DNA from: Phocaeicola faecalis | GTDB taxonomy: Bacteria > Bacteroidota > Bacteroidia > Bacteroidales > Bacteroidaceae | Direction: 5' to 3' | Assembly (NCBI RefSeq): GCF_021730445.1 | Contig: NZ_JADNRM010000013.1 | Coordinates: forward strand, 1 to 64,000 | Length of the DNA: 64,000 nucleotides | Shown: positions 53,195-61,808 of the stretch, in pieces | Numbering within the stretch: position 1 is the stretch's first letter | Layout of the letters: the number at the start of each line of letters is the position of its first letter | Program-made: the position numbers and the translations under genes | The notes under the pieces: generated by a model | Database searches by the model: none | What the model was told of the DNA's origin: nothing | What the model saw: the letters and a program-made list of their open reading frames with translations, nothing else

Positions 53195-54985
53195 ATGACA
53201 ATGAAAGGGCGTGTTTTTTATTTTTTTATGTGTGCATCGGTGTTTTCGTCATGTTCTGACCACAAGGATATCTATAATCCTGATAATTCTAACAAGCAGT
53301 ATGAGGAGAATTGGACGAAGAAGTTTGGCGATATAGATTTGAATCACACTTGGAATGTTGCTACACTGGCTGATGTCAGTGTCCATCTGGACGAAGACGC
53401 ATCGGTCGATTTCTTCTATATTGATGGAGTCAAGAATTATAATCTGGCTCACTATGAGTTGAAGGTAGGGATTTCTTCTTTTTCTATGGATGTTCCTCAA
53501 GGTATAAAAACCGTTTACGCTGTGAAGAGTGGAGGCAGAAACAATCGGGAACTGGCTGTTCCGGTGGGAGATGATGGTCGGATTGATGTTGTATTCCGGA
53601 CTGTTGCGAATCCTAGAGGCTTGGTTGAGTCTTTAAGTCCGCAACCAAGGCAGAAAGTTAACTTGCTGAATGCCGCGGATTATACAGGGTTTGCTGATGC
53701 GTATTATGCAGCTAATGAATGGAAAATCCTTGGAAACATAGGGAGCGCCCAAGTTGATTATTTACAAACGGACTTGAGCGGGTATCCCTATACTCAGGCT
53801 ATTCTTGAAGAGTTGAATAAAGCTGAGGGTAAGGAATCTGTGTTGTCTAAATATGCAAATGATTTTTCGGCAAAGACTACCAATTCTGGCGAAATCTCGT
53901 TGGTCGTATTGTCACTGCAAACTTCGGCAAATACGGCAGTCGGGTATTTTTATACATCAGAAAATACAGAAGCAGCTATGAAGGCTGCCCCCAAGTATAT
54001 TTTAATGCCGGGGATAAAACAGTTTGGTAAAGGAGCGACCCTTAATCTCACCTATTATGGTATGAATGGCGATGAGACACCGACATTTACTTTCCCAAAA
54101 GATTTGTATGTCCACTTTTTCTTGTTGCGGGGGGCCGGCAACAATGACTTGCTAATACCGGGTAATAAGAATGAGAAACCCAGTCGATATGAAATAAATG
54201 GTCTTTATCAATTATATTCGTCTGGTGAATTGAATACGGTGGCTTCTGGGAAAGGCGGATTTAAGGAAGTGTCAGTTCTGGCTAATTTCTCTACTTTTGG
54301 TTCCGGACTGGAAGATGGCGTGAATATTTTGTCTTTTGAAGATTGGCCGCGAGGTGGAATGGTGGATTGGAACGACTTTGCATTTATGTTAAACGGTCCT
54401 TTCAAGTCATTCAAAAGATTCCAGGAAGAGTTTGACTGGACGGTTGTTTTCGAAGATTTGGGAGATACGGATGATTTTGACTTCAATGATGTGGTGCTGG
54501 GAGTCAAGCATTTGAAGAAAGGACAAATATTTTCTGATGGAACAAAAGTTATCACTTCTTCGGCACTTGAAGTATATCTTTGTGCGGCGGGGGGTATGTT
54601 GCCTGCTTCAGTGCAATATGATGGGAAAACGATTTGTAATGAAGTCCATCAGGCTTTCGGAGTGTCCACAGGGACAATGGTCAACACGACCGGTCTGACT
54701 AAGGACTATGTCTCATTGGCGCATATTGAAAATGTCGATCCGAACTTTTCTCTGACCAACGATGCTAATAAATTCAGCATTGTAGTAAATGGGAAGACAA
54801 ATGTCTCATTCCCCCAAAAAGGGGCAGTTCCACAGGCCATTTGTGTAATGGGTACTTGGGCATGGCCCACAGAACGGACCAGTATAGCGGATGCTTACAC
54901 AGGCTTTACCGATTGGGTGGCTAATCAGTCTGCTAACCCCGATTGGTATAAAACGCCAAATGCCGGAAAGGTGGTTACAGAATAA
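53195..54985 (+). CDS. LruC-domain lipoprotein 1
   Basis: Protein of 596 aa (ATG 53201 is an alternative start). The lipobox is VFSSCSDHKD. A short conserved N-terminal block (KFGDIDLNHTWNVATLADVS) is shared with the two paralogues downstream. The C-terminal LruC domain contains FEDLGDTDDFDFNDVVLGVK and ends WAWPTERTSIADAYTGFTDW...NPDWYKTP. The aspartates in TDDFDFNDVV could bind Ca2+. Middle region differs from the paralogues and includes FTFPKDLYVHFFLLRGAGNND. Surface or outer-membrane lipoprotein, function unknown. Lgt gene follows. Confidence 0.82.
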   Translation: MTMKGRVFYFFMCASVFSSCSDHKDIYNPDNSNKQYEENWTKKFGDIDLNHTWNVATLADVSVHLDEDASVDFFYIDGVKNYNLAHYELKVGISSFSMDVPQGIKTVYAVKSGGRNNRELAVPVGDDGRIDVVFRTVANPRGLVESLSPQPRQKVNLLNAADYTGFADAYYAANEWKILGNIGSAQVDYLQTDLSGYPYTQAILEELNKAEGKESVLSKYANDFSAKTTNSGEISLVVLSLQTSANTAVGYFYTSENTEAAMKAAPKYILMPGIKQFGKGATLNLTYYGMNGDETPTFTFPKDLYVHFFLLRGAGNNDLLIPGNKNEKPSRYEINGLYQLYSSGELNTVASGKGGFKEVSVLANFSTFGSGLEDGVNILSFEDWPRGGMVDWNDFAFMLNGPFKSFKRFQEEFDWTVVFEDLGDTDDFDFNDVVLGVKHLKKGQIFSDGTKVITSSALEVYLCAAGGMLPASVQYDGKTICNEVHQAFGVSTGTMVNTTGLTKDYVSLAHIENVDPNFSLTNDANKFSIVVNGKTNVSFPQKGAVPQAICVMGTWAWPTERTSIADAYTGFTDWVANQSANPDWYKTPNAGKVVTE

Positions 54986-55082
54986 AAGCAGATGATTAGA
55001 TATGGCTGTTATTTGTAGGGTGTTGGCCCTTCAAAAATAGTGCTTCCATGTCTTGAATGTGATATTAATGCATATAATTCAA

Positions 55083-55124
55083 AATCTCTTCTCCGATTTA
55101 TTTCGGGGAAGGGATTTTTTTATT
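55083..55124 (+). terminator. Terminator of LruC gene 1
   Basis: A 14-bp stem with two G-T pairs (55083-55096 with 55103-55116), 6-nt loop, then TTTTT. Confidence 0.85.
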
Positions 55125-55161
55125 TCCTTTGCGCTTATATAATAAACAAAGAAATAAAACA

Positions 55162-55968
55162 ATGATAGCTAGTATTCTGTGGGATGTAGATCCCGTATGG
55201 TTTAAGGTTGGCAGCTGGGAAGTGCGTTGGTATGGCTTGATGTGGGGGCTGGGATTTGTCTTGGCTTATGAGATTGTAGGTCGGCTTTTCAAGAAAGAAA
55301 AGTATCCCGATGACTGGGTAGACAAACTTTTTGTTTATTGCATTGTCAGCACGGTGATAGGTGCCCGGTTGGGACATTGTTTATTCTATGAATGGGATTA
55401 CTATTCGGTGCATCCGGTTGAGATATTAAAAATTTGGAAAGGCGGGCTGGCAAGCCACGGAGGAGTCTTTGCCATTATTCTCGCTCTCGTTTGGTACTCT
55501 AAGAAGGTGACGAAGAAAAGTGTCTGGTGGTTGTTCGACCGAATGATTCCGGCAGTTGCGGTGGTGTGCTTCTGCATCCGTTTTGGCAATTTGATGAATT
55601 CCGAAATTTATGGATATCCCACTACTTTACCATGGGGCTTTGAGTTTGTGCGTTCGCGTGAATGGCACCAGTTATATGAAGGCTTGCCCTGTCATCCAAC
55701 CCAGATTTATGAAATGCTCTATTGCTTGGTGGCGGGCGTCACTGCATGGGTGATGTATCATAAATACCATTTGCAGAATCGTGTGGGACTGATTACCGGG
55801 GTGAGTCTGCTCATTTTCTTTGGCTCACGTTTTGCGTTGGAGTTTATGAAGAACCCGCAAGTGGTGGAAGAAACAAATATGACTTTGAATATCGGGCAGT
55901 GGCTGAGCGTACCTTTGATATTATTGGGAGCGTATCTCATCTATAAAAGTAAAACGGCCAAAGCGTAG
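55162..55968 (+). CDS. lgt: Prolipoprotein diacylglyceryl transferase
   Basis: Protein of 268 aa with seven TM helices. ATG 55162 chosen by homology (ASILWDVDPVWF). VRWYGLMWGLGFVLAYEI, GARLGHCLFYEWDYY, GGLASHGGVFAIILALVWY and FCIRFGNLMNSEIYG are signature blocks with the catalytic His, Arg and Glu. It adds diacylglycerol to the lipobox Cys, the first step of lipoprotein maturation. It lies between LruC lipoproteins, all of which are its substrates. Confidence 0.96.
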   Translation: MIASILWDVDPVWFKVGSWEVRWYGLMWGLGFVLAYEIVGRLFKKEKYPDDWVDKLFVYCIVSTVIGARLGHCLFYEWDYYSVHPVEILKIWKGGLASHGGVFAIILALVWYSKKVTKKSVWWLFDRMIPAVAVVCFCIRFGNLMNSEIYGYPTTLPWGFEFVRSREWHQLYEGLPCHPTQIYEMLYCLVAGVTAWVMYHKYHLQNRVGLITGVSLLIFFGSRFALEFMKNPQVVEETNMTLNIGQWLSVPLILLGAYLIYKSKTAKA

Positions 55969-56063
55969 ATGTCGGTAGATTAATCAAAAGTATAGGTGAA
56001 TTATTCAAGTGGAAATAAATGCTTGAAAACTAGATGCTTATGTACTAATTTAAAGGCTTTTTC

Positions 56064-56096
56064 TTTGCTTAATCATTTTTATATTTCATATCTTTG
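56064..56096 (+). promoter_or_regulatory. Promoter of LruC gene 2
   Basis: TTTG (56064-56067) and TATCTTTG (56089-56096), 21-bp spacer. Transcription starts near 56103, so the in-frame ATG at 56105 cannot be used and 56129 is the start. Confidence 0.8.
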
Positions 56097-56128
56097 TACG
56101 AAATATGATTAACTTGAAACAGGCTATT

Positions 56129-58300
56129 ATGAAAAAAAGCATCTTTTTATTATTATGTATCTCTGTATTGTTTTCTTGTACAAAGAAAGAAGACTTCTTT
56201 GACCCTCATCACATCGACGAAGAAGCAAAAGAGAATTTTCCGGTGGAGAACATTGACCCTAATCATAATTGGGAAATGGCAGGTGTAGGCAATATGACTG
56301 TCTCTATAAAAGATGGTACGGGGGAAACCTATAAAATACAGGTTTGTACCGATAATCCTTTAAATATTGATAATAGTGCACGATTATTATCTGAACAGAC
56401 AATCAAGGATGGTGAAAGCAAATCTTTTTCTTTTGACATGCCTTTAGCACAAGATTATTTGTTTGTGGTAAAAGAATCTGCAGATTATTCAAGAGTGGTT
56501 ATTCCTACAGTGCTTGAGAATGGTAAATTTACTGTCAATATAGGTAGTGGAACAAGAAGTCTTCGAGGTTTTTCCGATGCTCAACCCAAAGCTCTTTCTA
56601 TAAATTATTCATTGAGCAACGATGCCTTTAATTGTCCTGACAATGCAAAACAGATTTCACCAGCAAAAGATGCTTGGGAAATTATGACGTTAACTGTAAC
56701 CGGGAATTGTTTTATAGATTCGCCGATGACTTGCGAAAGGATAACCATGGAACCTAATTCTCATCTTTATATAAAAGCAGGCGGAAGTTTAACAGTTGAA
56801 GTCTCTAAAGGCAATTCTAAGCAGATATATTACTATAATGACTTTCTTGCTTTAAAATCGACTGAATCTATTAGTATATTAGCCGGTGGCTCTTTAATTT
56901 GTAAAACGCATCGTGGTATAGACCTTTCCGGTGGAAATCTATATAATCAAGGTGAACTAAAAGTTATAAATGGAAAAATAGATAATTACGCTCCAACCAG
57001 TGGTATCATTATGAGCTCAGGAAGTGTTTATAATGAAGGTAGTATCGATGTGAAAAAAGAAGATATTTCTATCAGTGGTGGACAATTTATTAATGCAGCA
57101 GGCGGTAAAATCAGTACTATGGATAATGATCTTGATTTAAAAGTTACCTCAAAAGGTGAGTTCCATAATCAGGAAGATGCATTTGTTGCAGTTGATGATA
57201 CGGAAATCAGCGGAGGTGTTTGGCTTAATGAGGGCGAATACAAGACAACGGAAATGGATATAACAGGTAGTTCTGCTAAAATTCAGAATAATTGTAAATT
57301 ATTGGTCGGAATTGACCATCAAGGTGATGGCGAGTTTGAATTAAACTCTTCTGTGACGTTTGAAAACTCCGGTTATGTGGAATGTAAAGAGGCAGAGTGG
57401 GGACAAGGTCGTATCTTAATGACCTCCGGCGCTATCTTTAAAGTTAGCGGAAAGGCTGAATATTATTCTAATTTTACAATAGAGGGACCAACTACAGGGA
57501 AGGATGCTTATTTAATAATGGAGCAGGCAAAATATAAAGAAAGTAGCGGTTCTAATAATGAGTATAAAGGTAATTTGACAATTGTATGTGATAATTATTT
57601 TAGTAATTCTAAAGCAGATTTACCTCTTCCTATTAATAAACCTATTGCGGGTTCGAACTCAATCAAAATAGAGCTGCCTACTACAGAATGCAGTGATGGT
57701 CATCATCAGGAAGTTGTTCCTCCAACTCCTGTTGCAAGACAAGTCTATACATACGTTTTTGAAGATATGACCCGTGAAGCCGGTGACTTTGACTTTAATG
57801 ATGTGGTGTTGAAAGTAACGGTTCCCGATGAGTCCGGTAAGGCAACAGTGACCTTGTTTGCGGCCGGTGCAACTAAGAATTTGTGGGTAGGATATAAAAA
57901 TAACGATTTGTTTGGAGAGGTTCATACAGCTATGGGATGTGAACCCGGAACTTTAATAAATACCGGCAGTGGTCTCAATGTCGCTCCTGTAGAAAAGGAA
58001 ATCACTATCGCCGGTACATTAAAACAGAATGGAGATTTTTATATATATGATGAAAATAAGATAGAAATACATATTGCTTCTATGGTAAGTCCGGAATCTA
58101 CTTATCCTCCTTATGGCCTCTGTATTCCCGGTGACTGGGAGTTCCCGAAAGAACGCAATAAGATAACCGGTCTTTATCGTTACTTTGAAAACTGGGTGCA
58201 AGATTATACTGTTTGTACCAGATGGTATGAAGAACATATGCAGGAGTTCAAATCAGCCTGGGATGCTGCTAATGGCGAATACCCTTATGCTGATAAGTGA
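56129..58300 (+). CDS. LruC-domain lipoprotein 2 with beta-helix-like middle
   Basis: Protein of 723 aa. Lipobox VLFSCTKKED. The N-terminal block EEAKENFPVENIDPNHNWEM matches paralogue 3. Residues ~170-500 read as repeated short strands with Gly/Asn/Asp turns (GGNLYNQGELKVING, SSGSVYNEGSIDVKKE, ISGGQFINAAGGKISTM, VTSKGEFHNQEDAFV), like a right-handed beta-helix. The LruC domain has YVFEDMTREAGDFDFNDVVL, and the C-terminus is GDWEFPKERNKITGLYRYFENW. Probably exposed on the cell surface. Function unknown. Confidence 0.82.
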   Translation: MKKSIFLLLCISVLFSCTKKEDFFDPHHIDEEAKENFPVENIDPNHNWEMAGVGNMTVSIKDGTGETYKIQVCTDNPLNIDNSARLLSEQTIKDGESKSFSFDMPLAQDYLFVVKESADYSRVVIPTVLENGKFTVNIGSGTRSLRGFSDAQPKALSINYSLSNDAFNCPDNAKQISPAKDAWEIMTLTVTGNCFIDSPMTCERITMEPNSHLYIKAGGSLTVEVSKGNSKQIYYYNDFLALKSTESISILAGGSLICKTHRGIDLSGGNLYNQGELKVINGKIDNYAPTSGIIMSSGSVYNEGSIDVKKEDISISGGQFINAAGGKISTMDNDLDLKVTSKGEFHNQEDAFVAVDDTEISGGVWLNEGEYKTTEMDITGSSAKIQNNCKLLVGIDHQGDGEFELNSSVTFENSGYVECKEAEWGQGRILMTSGAIFKVSGKAEYYSNFTIEGPTTGKDAYLIMEQAKYKESSGSNNEYKGNLTIVCDNYFSNSKADLPLPINKPIAGSNSIKIELPTTECSDGHHQEVVPPTPVARQVYTYVFEDMTREAGDFDFNDVVLKVTVPDESGKATVTLFAAGATKNLWVGYKNNDLFGEVHTAMGCEPGTLINTGSGLNVAPVEKEITIAGTLKQNGDFYIYDENKIEIHIASMVSPESTYPPYGLCIPGDWEFPKERNKITGLYRYFENWVQDYTVCTRWYEEHMQEFKSAWDAANGEYPYADK

Positions 58301-58375
58301 TTTTAAAACTAAACATAAGTCTGCATAGATAATGAATATATTTGGCTGATTTAATAAAAAACTACCATTTCGAAG

Positions 58376-58418
58376 AAAAGGGCTAAAAGCGGTCATGTTG
58401 ACAACTTTTAGCCCTTTT
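58376..58418 (+). terminator. Terminator of LruC gene 2
   Basis: Perfect 14-bp stem AAAAGGGCTAAAAG (58376-58389) with CTTTTAGCCCTTTT (58405-58418), 15-nt loop. Confidence 0.9.
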
Positions 58419-58512
58419 AAGTTGATGGTCTGTGTCGAGATGGGATGATTTCATTCAAAAGTATTGGTAAATCAATCAAAAACTTAAGAATCAGTGAAAT
58501 ACCTTCTTCATT

Positions 58513-58544
58513 TTTGTTTTATAATAATATAATATTTACTTTTG
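58513..58544 (+). promoter_or_regulatory. Promoter of LruC gene 3
   Basis: TTTG (58513-58516) and TACTTTTG (58537-58544), 20-bp spacer. It lies inside the long open frame from 58445 and fixes the start at ATG 58568. Confidence 0.8.
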
Positions 58545-58567
58545 TTCACTCTAACACTTATTATGAT

Positions 58568-60592
58568 ATGAAGAAATTATTGATTCTAGGGATGGTACTT
58601 GCTGCATTTGCTTCGTGCACAGACCATAAAAGTTTGTTCGATTCAGAACGGATAAAGGAAGAAGCAAAAGAAAACTTTCCGGTGAAGGACATTGACCCAA
58701 ACCAAGATTGGAACATGATGGCAGTACGCACCTTGGATGTCACTATGGATACGAACACCGGAGCTAGTTATACTGTAAAAGTATTGACTGATAATCCTTT
58801 TAAGGCAGACAACGATGCGCGGATACTTGCTGAGGCAGAGGTGAAAGACGGTACTACAGTGAGTTTGAAATTTGATGCCCCATCAGCAATGCAATATGCT
58901 TACGTGATGCGCCAAATGGGGGATAAGGATTTTGTGGTGACCGTTGCAACCCTTAAAAATGATAAGTTTGTAGCTGCTTTCGGACGTTCTACAGCCCAGC
59001 GTGCGGCTTCTGCACGTGCTACTAATATTACAATTGATAATTTGCCTGATAATGATAAGGACTTTATTTGTCCGAGTGGTGCTAAGGGAGTGACAAAAGG
59101 CGATATTGGCAAACATTTGAAAGCTGGTTCTTATTTCATCTCAGAGGATGTGACTACAGATAAGATAAATTTTGAGGACGGTGTTAAATTGTATGTTAAC
59201 CCTGATATTACTTTGAGTCTCAACATTGATAAACTTGACAAAGGAACAATCATAGTATGTGCCGGCGGTAGATTGAATATCAAAGGAACCAAAAAAAATG
59301 ATGACAAAGATGATGACGGTGATGATGACGATGAAGCCTTTACTTTAAAAGGCTCTATCTATAATAAAGGAACTGTCTCTATTCAAGCAGATAAGTTTTG
59401 CATGCAGAATAAAGAAGCCAGGCTTATTAACTATGGACCAATGAAGGTAGAAGCTGATTTTGAATTTAAAGCAGGCGAGTTCTATAATGGAGAGGATGGA
59501 CGGTTTTCGGTCGATGAAACATCGATAGATAGTAATAGTACTGATGGCGCCAATGAGCACAAATCAAGTGCTACATGGGTAAATGACGGCTATTATACTT
59601 GTTATGAGTTTGAAGTCTCTTCAGGGTATCAACTTCAGAATAATTGTAATTTATATCTTGGTGAAAGCTTTGAACTGGAAGGCAATAATGGCAAGGATGT
59701 TATCTTTAATAATAGTGGGTTTATTTTTAGTGAAGGAACTGCTAAATTAAAAAATGCAACTTTAAATATGGCCGGTAAAAGTATCTTTAAAACTCAAAGT
59801 CTGGAATTTGAGAAGAGTGTTCTGCTGCACAGTGATGCAAGCGCACAGGATAAGGACAAGCCTTTGCTGCTGTGTGTTGAAGGAGCCTCTTACGATGATG
59901 GTAAGGGGGAACTTACAATGAGCGGAGTTACCAATGTGACATGTGGAAATGGCTTTTTTGAACCATGGTCTGCCTCCGGTTATGCATTATTGGTGAATGC
60001 AACAGTGGACAATGCGCAGGGTTGTAATCCGGAGTATGAGAATGGAGCACCGGATGTAGAACCGGACCTGGCCATTGTGACTTATGCATTTGAAGATATT
60101 ACCACTACTGTCGGCGACTATGATTTTAATGATGTGGTGCTGAAAGTAACGGTTGTGAAAGATGGGGACATCACAGTTGCATTGGCGGCTGCCGGAGCAA
60201 CCAAAGAACTGTCTGTCGGTTGTAAGGTAAACGGTCAGGATAATGTGTTGTGGGGCAGTGTGCATGAAGCTTTAGGGGTATCGGCAGGTACAATAGTCAA
60301 TCCCGGTCCTTCTACATGGGAAGAGATGCCTAAGCAAACTATAAAAAACATAGAAAGTCTCGCTGACGTAGTCTTTTATATTTATGAAAAGAATAATCCG
60401 GATTTAAGGGTTTATATTTCACAGGATGACCCTGAATTTATAAAGGGGGGTGTGCCTTTTGCTTTATGTATTCCTACAGATTGGGCATATCCGGCAGAGC
60501 GCCAGATGATTAATGAGAAATATGAAGACTTTGGCGCGTGGGGAGCTCATAGAAATTCACATCAAGATTGGTATAAAACGCCGACCAAATAA
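58568..60592 (+). CDS. LruC-domain lipoprotein 3 with beta-helix-like middle
   Basis: Protein of 674 aa. Lipobox AAFASCTDHK. EEAKENFPVKDIDPNQDWNM and SYTVKVLTDNPFKADNDARI match paralogue 2. An acidic stretch KKNDDKDDDGDDDDEAF lies within the beta-strand-rich middle (LKGSIYNKGTVSIQADKF, ARLINYGPMKVEADFEFKAG). The LruC domain has YAFEDITTTVGDYDFNDVVL and ends TDWAYPAERQMINEKYEDFG...QDWYKTPTK. Genes 2 and 3 are closer to each other than to gene 1. Function unknown. Confidence 0.82.
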   Translation: MKKLLILGMVLAAFASCTDHKSLFDSERIKEEAKENFPVKDIDPNQDWNMMAVRTLDVTMDTNTGASYTVKVLTDNPFKADNDARILAEAEVKDGTTVSLKFDAPSAMQYAYVMRQMGDKDFVVTVATLKNDKFVAAFGRSTAQRAASARATNITIDNLPDNDKDFICPSGAKGVTKGDIGKHLKAGSYFISEDVTTDKINFEDGVKLYVNPDITLSLNIDKLDKGTIIVCAGGRLNIKGTKKNDDKDDDGDDDDEAFTLKGSIYNKGTVSIQADKFCMQNKEARLINYGPMKVEADFEFKAGEFYNGEDGRFSVDETSIDSNSTDGANEHKSSATWVNDGYYTCYEFEVSSGYQLQNNCNLYLGESFELEGNNGKDVIFNNSGFIFSEGTAKLKNATLNMAGKSIFKTQSLEFEKSVLLHSDASAQDKDKPLLLCVEGASYDDGKGELTMSGVTNVTCGNGFFEPWSASGYALLVNATVDNAQGCNPEYENGAPDVEPDLAIVTYAFEDITTTVGDYDFNDVVLKVTVVKDGDITVALAAAGATKELSVGCKVNGQDNVLWGSVHEALGVSAGTIVNPGPSTWEEMPKQTIKNIESLADVVFYIYEKNNPDLRVYISQDDPEFIKGGVPFALCIPTDWAYPAERQMINEKYEDFGAWGAHRNSHQDWYKTPTK

Positions 60593-60613
60593 GAGGGGGG
60601 ATAACCTTCTTGC

Positions 60614-60860
60614 GAGGAGGGTGTATCGAAACGCTCATAAACTAAAAGAGGTGTCAAAACTAACATCACCACTCTACAAAGTTACAGATTGTAACTAACA
60701 ATTATAAAGGAACCATATCAAACTCTGTTTTCAAGTAATGATATGGCTCTTTTCATCATTGATTTAGGAAGTCAAGTTTCAGATTAAAAGTTGTCCTTTC
60801 ATCAAATTACGTTTTGACACACTCTCTTCGATAAAAGGGAAGTTTCGACACATCCTCCTT
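60614..60860. repeat. Nested inverted repeats downstream of LruC gene 3
   Basis: Outer arms 60614-60632 and 60842-60860 (GGTGTATCGAAAC versus complement of GTTTCGACACATCC, 3 differences in 19) enclose inner arms 60645-60660 and 60811-60828 (GGTGTCAAAAC with GTTTTGACACACTC). All four arms are variants of one GTGT-CGAAAC/TCAAAAC motif. Inside, CCATATCA (60713-60720) pairs with TGATATGG (60739-60746) before CTCTTTT, a likely terminator. May be a remnant of a small mobile element. Confidence 0.6.
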
Positions 60861-60908
60861 GTTTTCATAAAAATCAAACGTGCGGAAAGAGGTATGGCGG
60901 TGTATTGG

Positions 60909-61520
60909 TTAAGCCTCCGGCATTGCCCTGTACATCACGTGCGGAGTCCGTCCCTCTCTTGTTATCCTCTTGTCGTTGTACCATCGGCGCAGTTCGATGC
61001 CCGCCTTTGTCTTCAGCAGTCCCGTAAGTTTACAATACTCCTTGCAGTTAATGACGGAATGTTCCTTCAGATAGGCCGTCAGTAATGCAAAGCGTTCTTC
61101 TTCCGAATATTGGGAGGAAGAAATCCGGAAACCATATTCCGCGCGTTCTAATTCGCCTTTGGCACGTATCTCTTTGCGGAACTGCCGGGTAGGTTTGAAC
61201 TTCACGTTGTCAAAGTGTACCGATGCGGCGCGTATCTCGTGCTTGTCTGTCACCTTGCGACAGGTCAGGGTGGCGGAGAAAGTGCCCAGCTCCCCCAGTC
61301 TCACGTTATAACCGTCCGCCAGATAATTGGCGATAATACTTTCCAAATCACAGAACAGGCCTAGAACCGTTCCTTCCTTGATGGTGGAGCGTCGGGCTAC
61401 GTCCTTAGCTAAATCTGTCAGGTCTTTTGTGCCCGATACTACAATTTGTGGATACAGGGTGGGCTGCTCCTTGTCCCCCTGTATGTCGGGAGACGTCTTG
61501 AAATCATACTTTGCTGCCAT
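60909..61520 (-). CDS. HU-like DNA-binding protein, Bacteroidetes long form
   Basis: Protein of 203 aa. The N-terminal ~125 residues resemble an HU/IHF fold (LAKDVARRSTIKEGTVLGLFCDLESIIANYLADGYNVRLGELGTFSATLTCR), with VKFKPTRQFRKEI as the arm end. The C-terminal ~75 residues (ERFALLTAYLKEHSVINCKEYCKLTGL) form a helix-turn-helix-like extension. This long HU family is common in Bacteroides. Its targets are unknown. It is divergent from the AAA gene, with repeat copy 3 between. Confidence 0.85.
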   Translation of the reverse strand: MAAKYDFKTSPDIQGDKEQPTLYPQIVVSGTKDLTDLAKDVARRSTIKEGTVLGLFCDLESIIANYLADGYNVRLGELGTFSATLTCRKVTDKHEIRAASVHFDNVKFKPTRQFRKEIRAKGELERAEYGFRISSSQYSEEERFALLTAYLKEHSVINCKEYCKLTGLLKTKAGIELRRWYNDKRITREGRTPHVMYRAMPEA

Positions 61521-61598
61521 GCTAATGCTTTTTAATAGGAGAATTAAGTTGTTTATTCCTGAAGGCTAAGGGTTTTCTTCCTAAGGGCTTTTATAATC

Positions 61599-61680
61599 TG
61601 CTGCAATGGATTGTATAGTCTGCTGTAATGGACTGTACGGTCTACTGTAACGGACTGTACAGTCTGTTGGCGGAGTCTGT
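61599..61680. repeat. Dispersed palindromic repeat element, copy 3 (core only)
   Basis: Three palindromes with GTAT/GTAC centres at 61614.5, 61636.5 and 61658.5, exactly 22 bp apart as in copies 1 and 2. Units read like AATGGACTGTACGGTCTACT and ACGGACTGTACAGTCTGTT. The long conserved flanks of copies 1 and 2 are missing; only GGCGGAGTCTGT after the core matches their outer arm. It lies between the HU-like gene and the AAA gene. Confidence 0.75.
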
Positions 61681-61754
61681 CTTAGTATTCAGTACAAAAG
61701 TACTTAATCATACCGTAAAAACCTATTAATCTGCCGAGAAAAAGAGTTTAGGGG

Positions 61755-61785
61755 TTGTTAAAGAGAAAAAGAAGAACTAACTTTG
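61755..61785 (+). promoter_or_regulatory. Promoter of the AAA/PD-(D/E)XK gene
   Basis: TAACTTTG (61778-61785) with TTG at 61755-61757, 20-bp spacer. It makes ATG 61809 the start and excludes the in-frame codon at 61755. Confidence 0.65.
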
Positions 61786-61808
61786 TCTTGAACAAAAACA
61801 GATGGATT

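Noticed and set aside
58445-58567. In-frame 41-codon N-terminal extension of LruC protein 3.
   Set aside because: It contains the promoter (58513-58544) and would bury the lipoprotein signal peptide.
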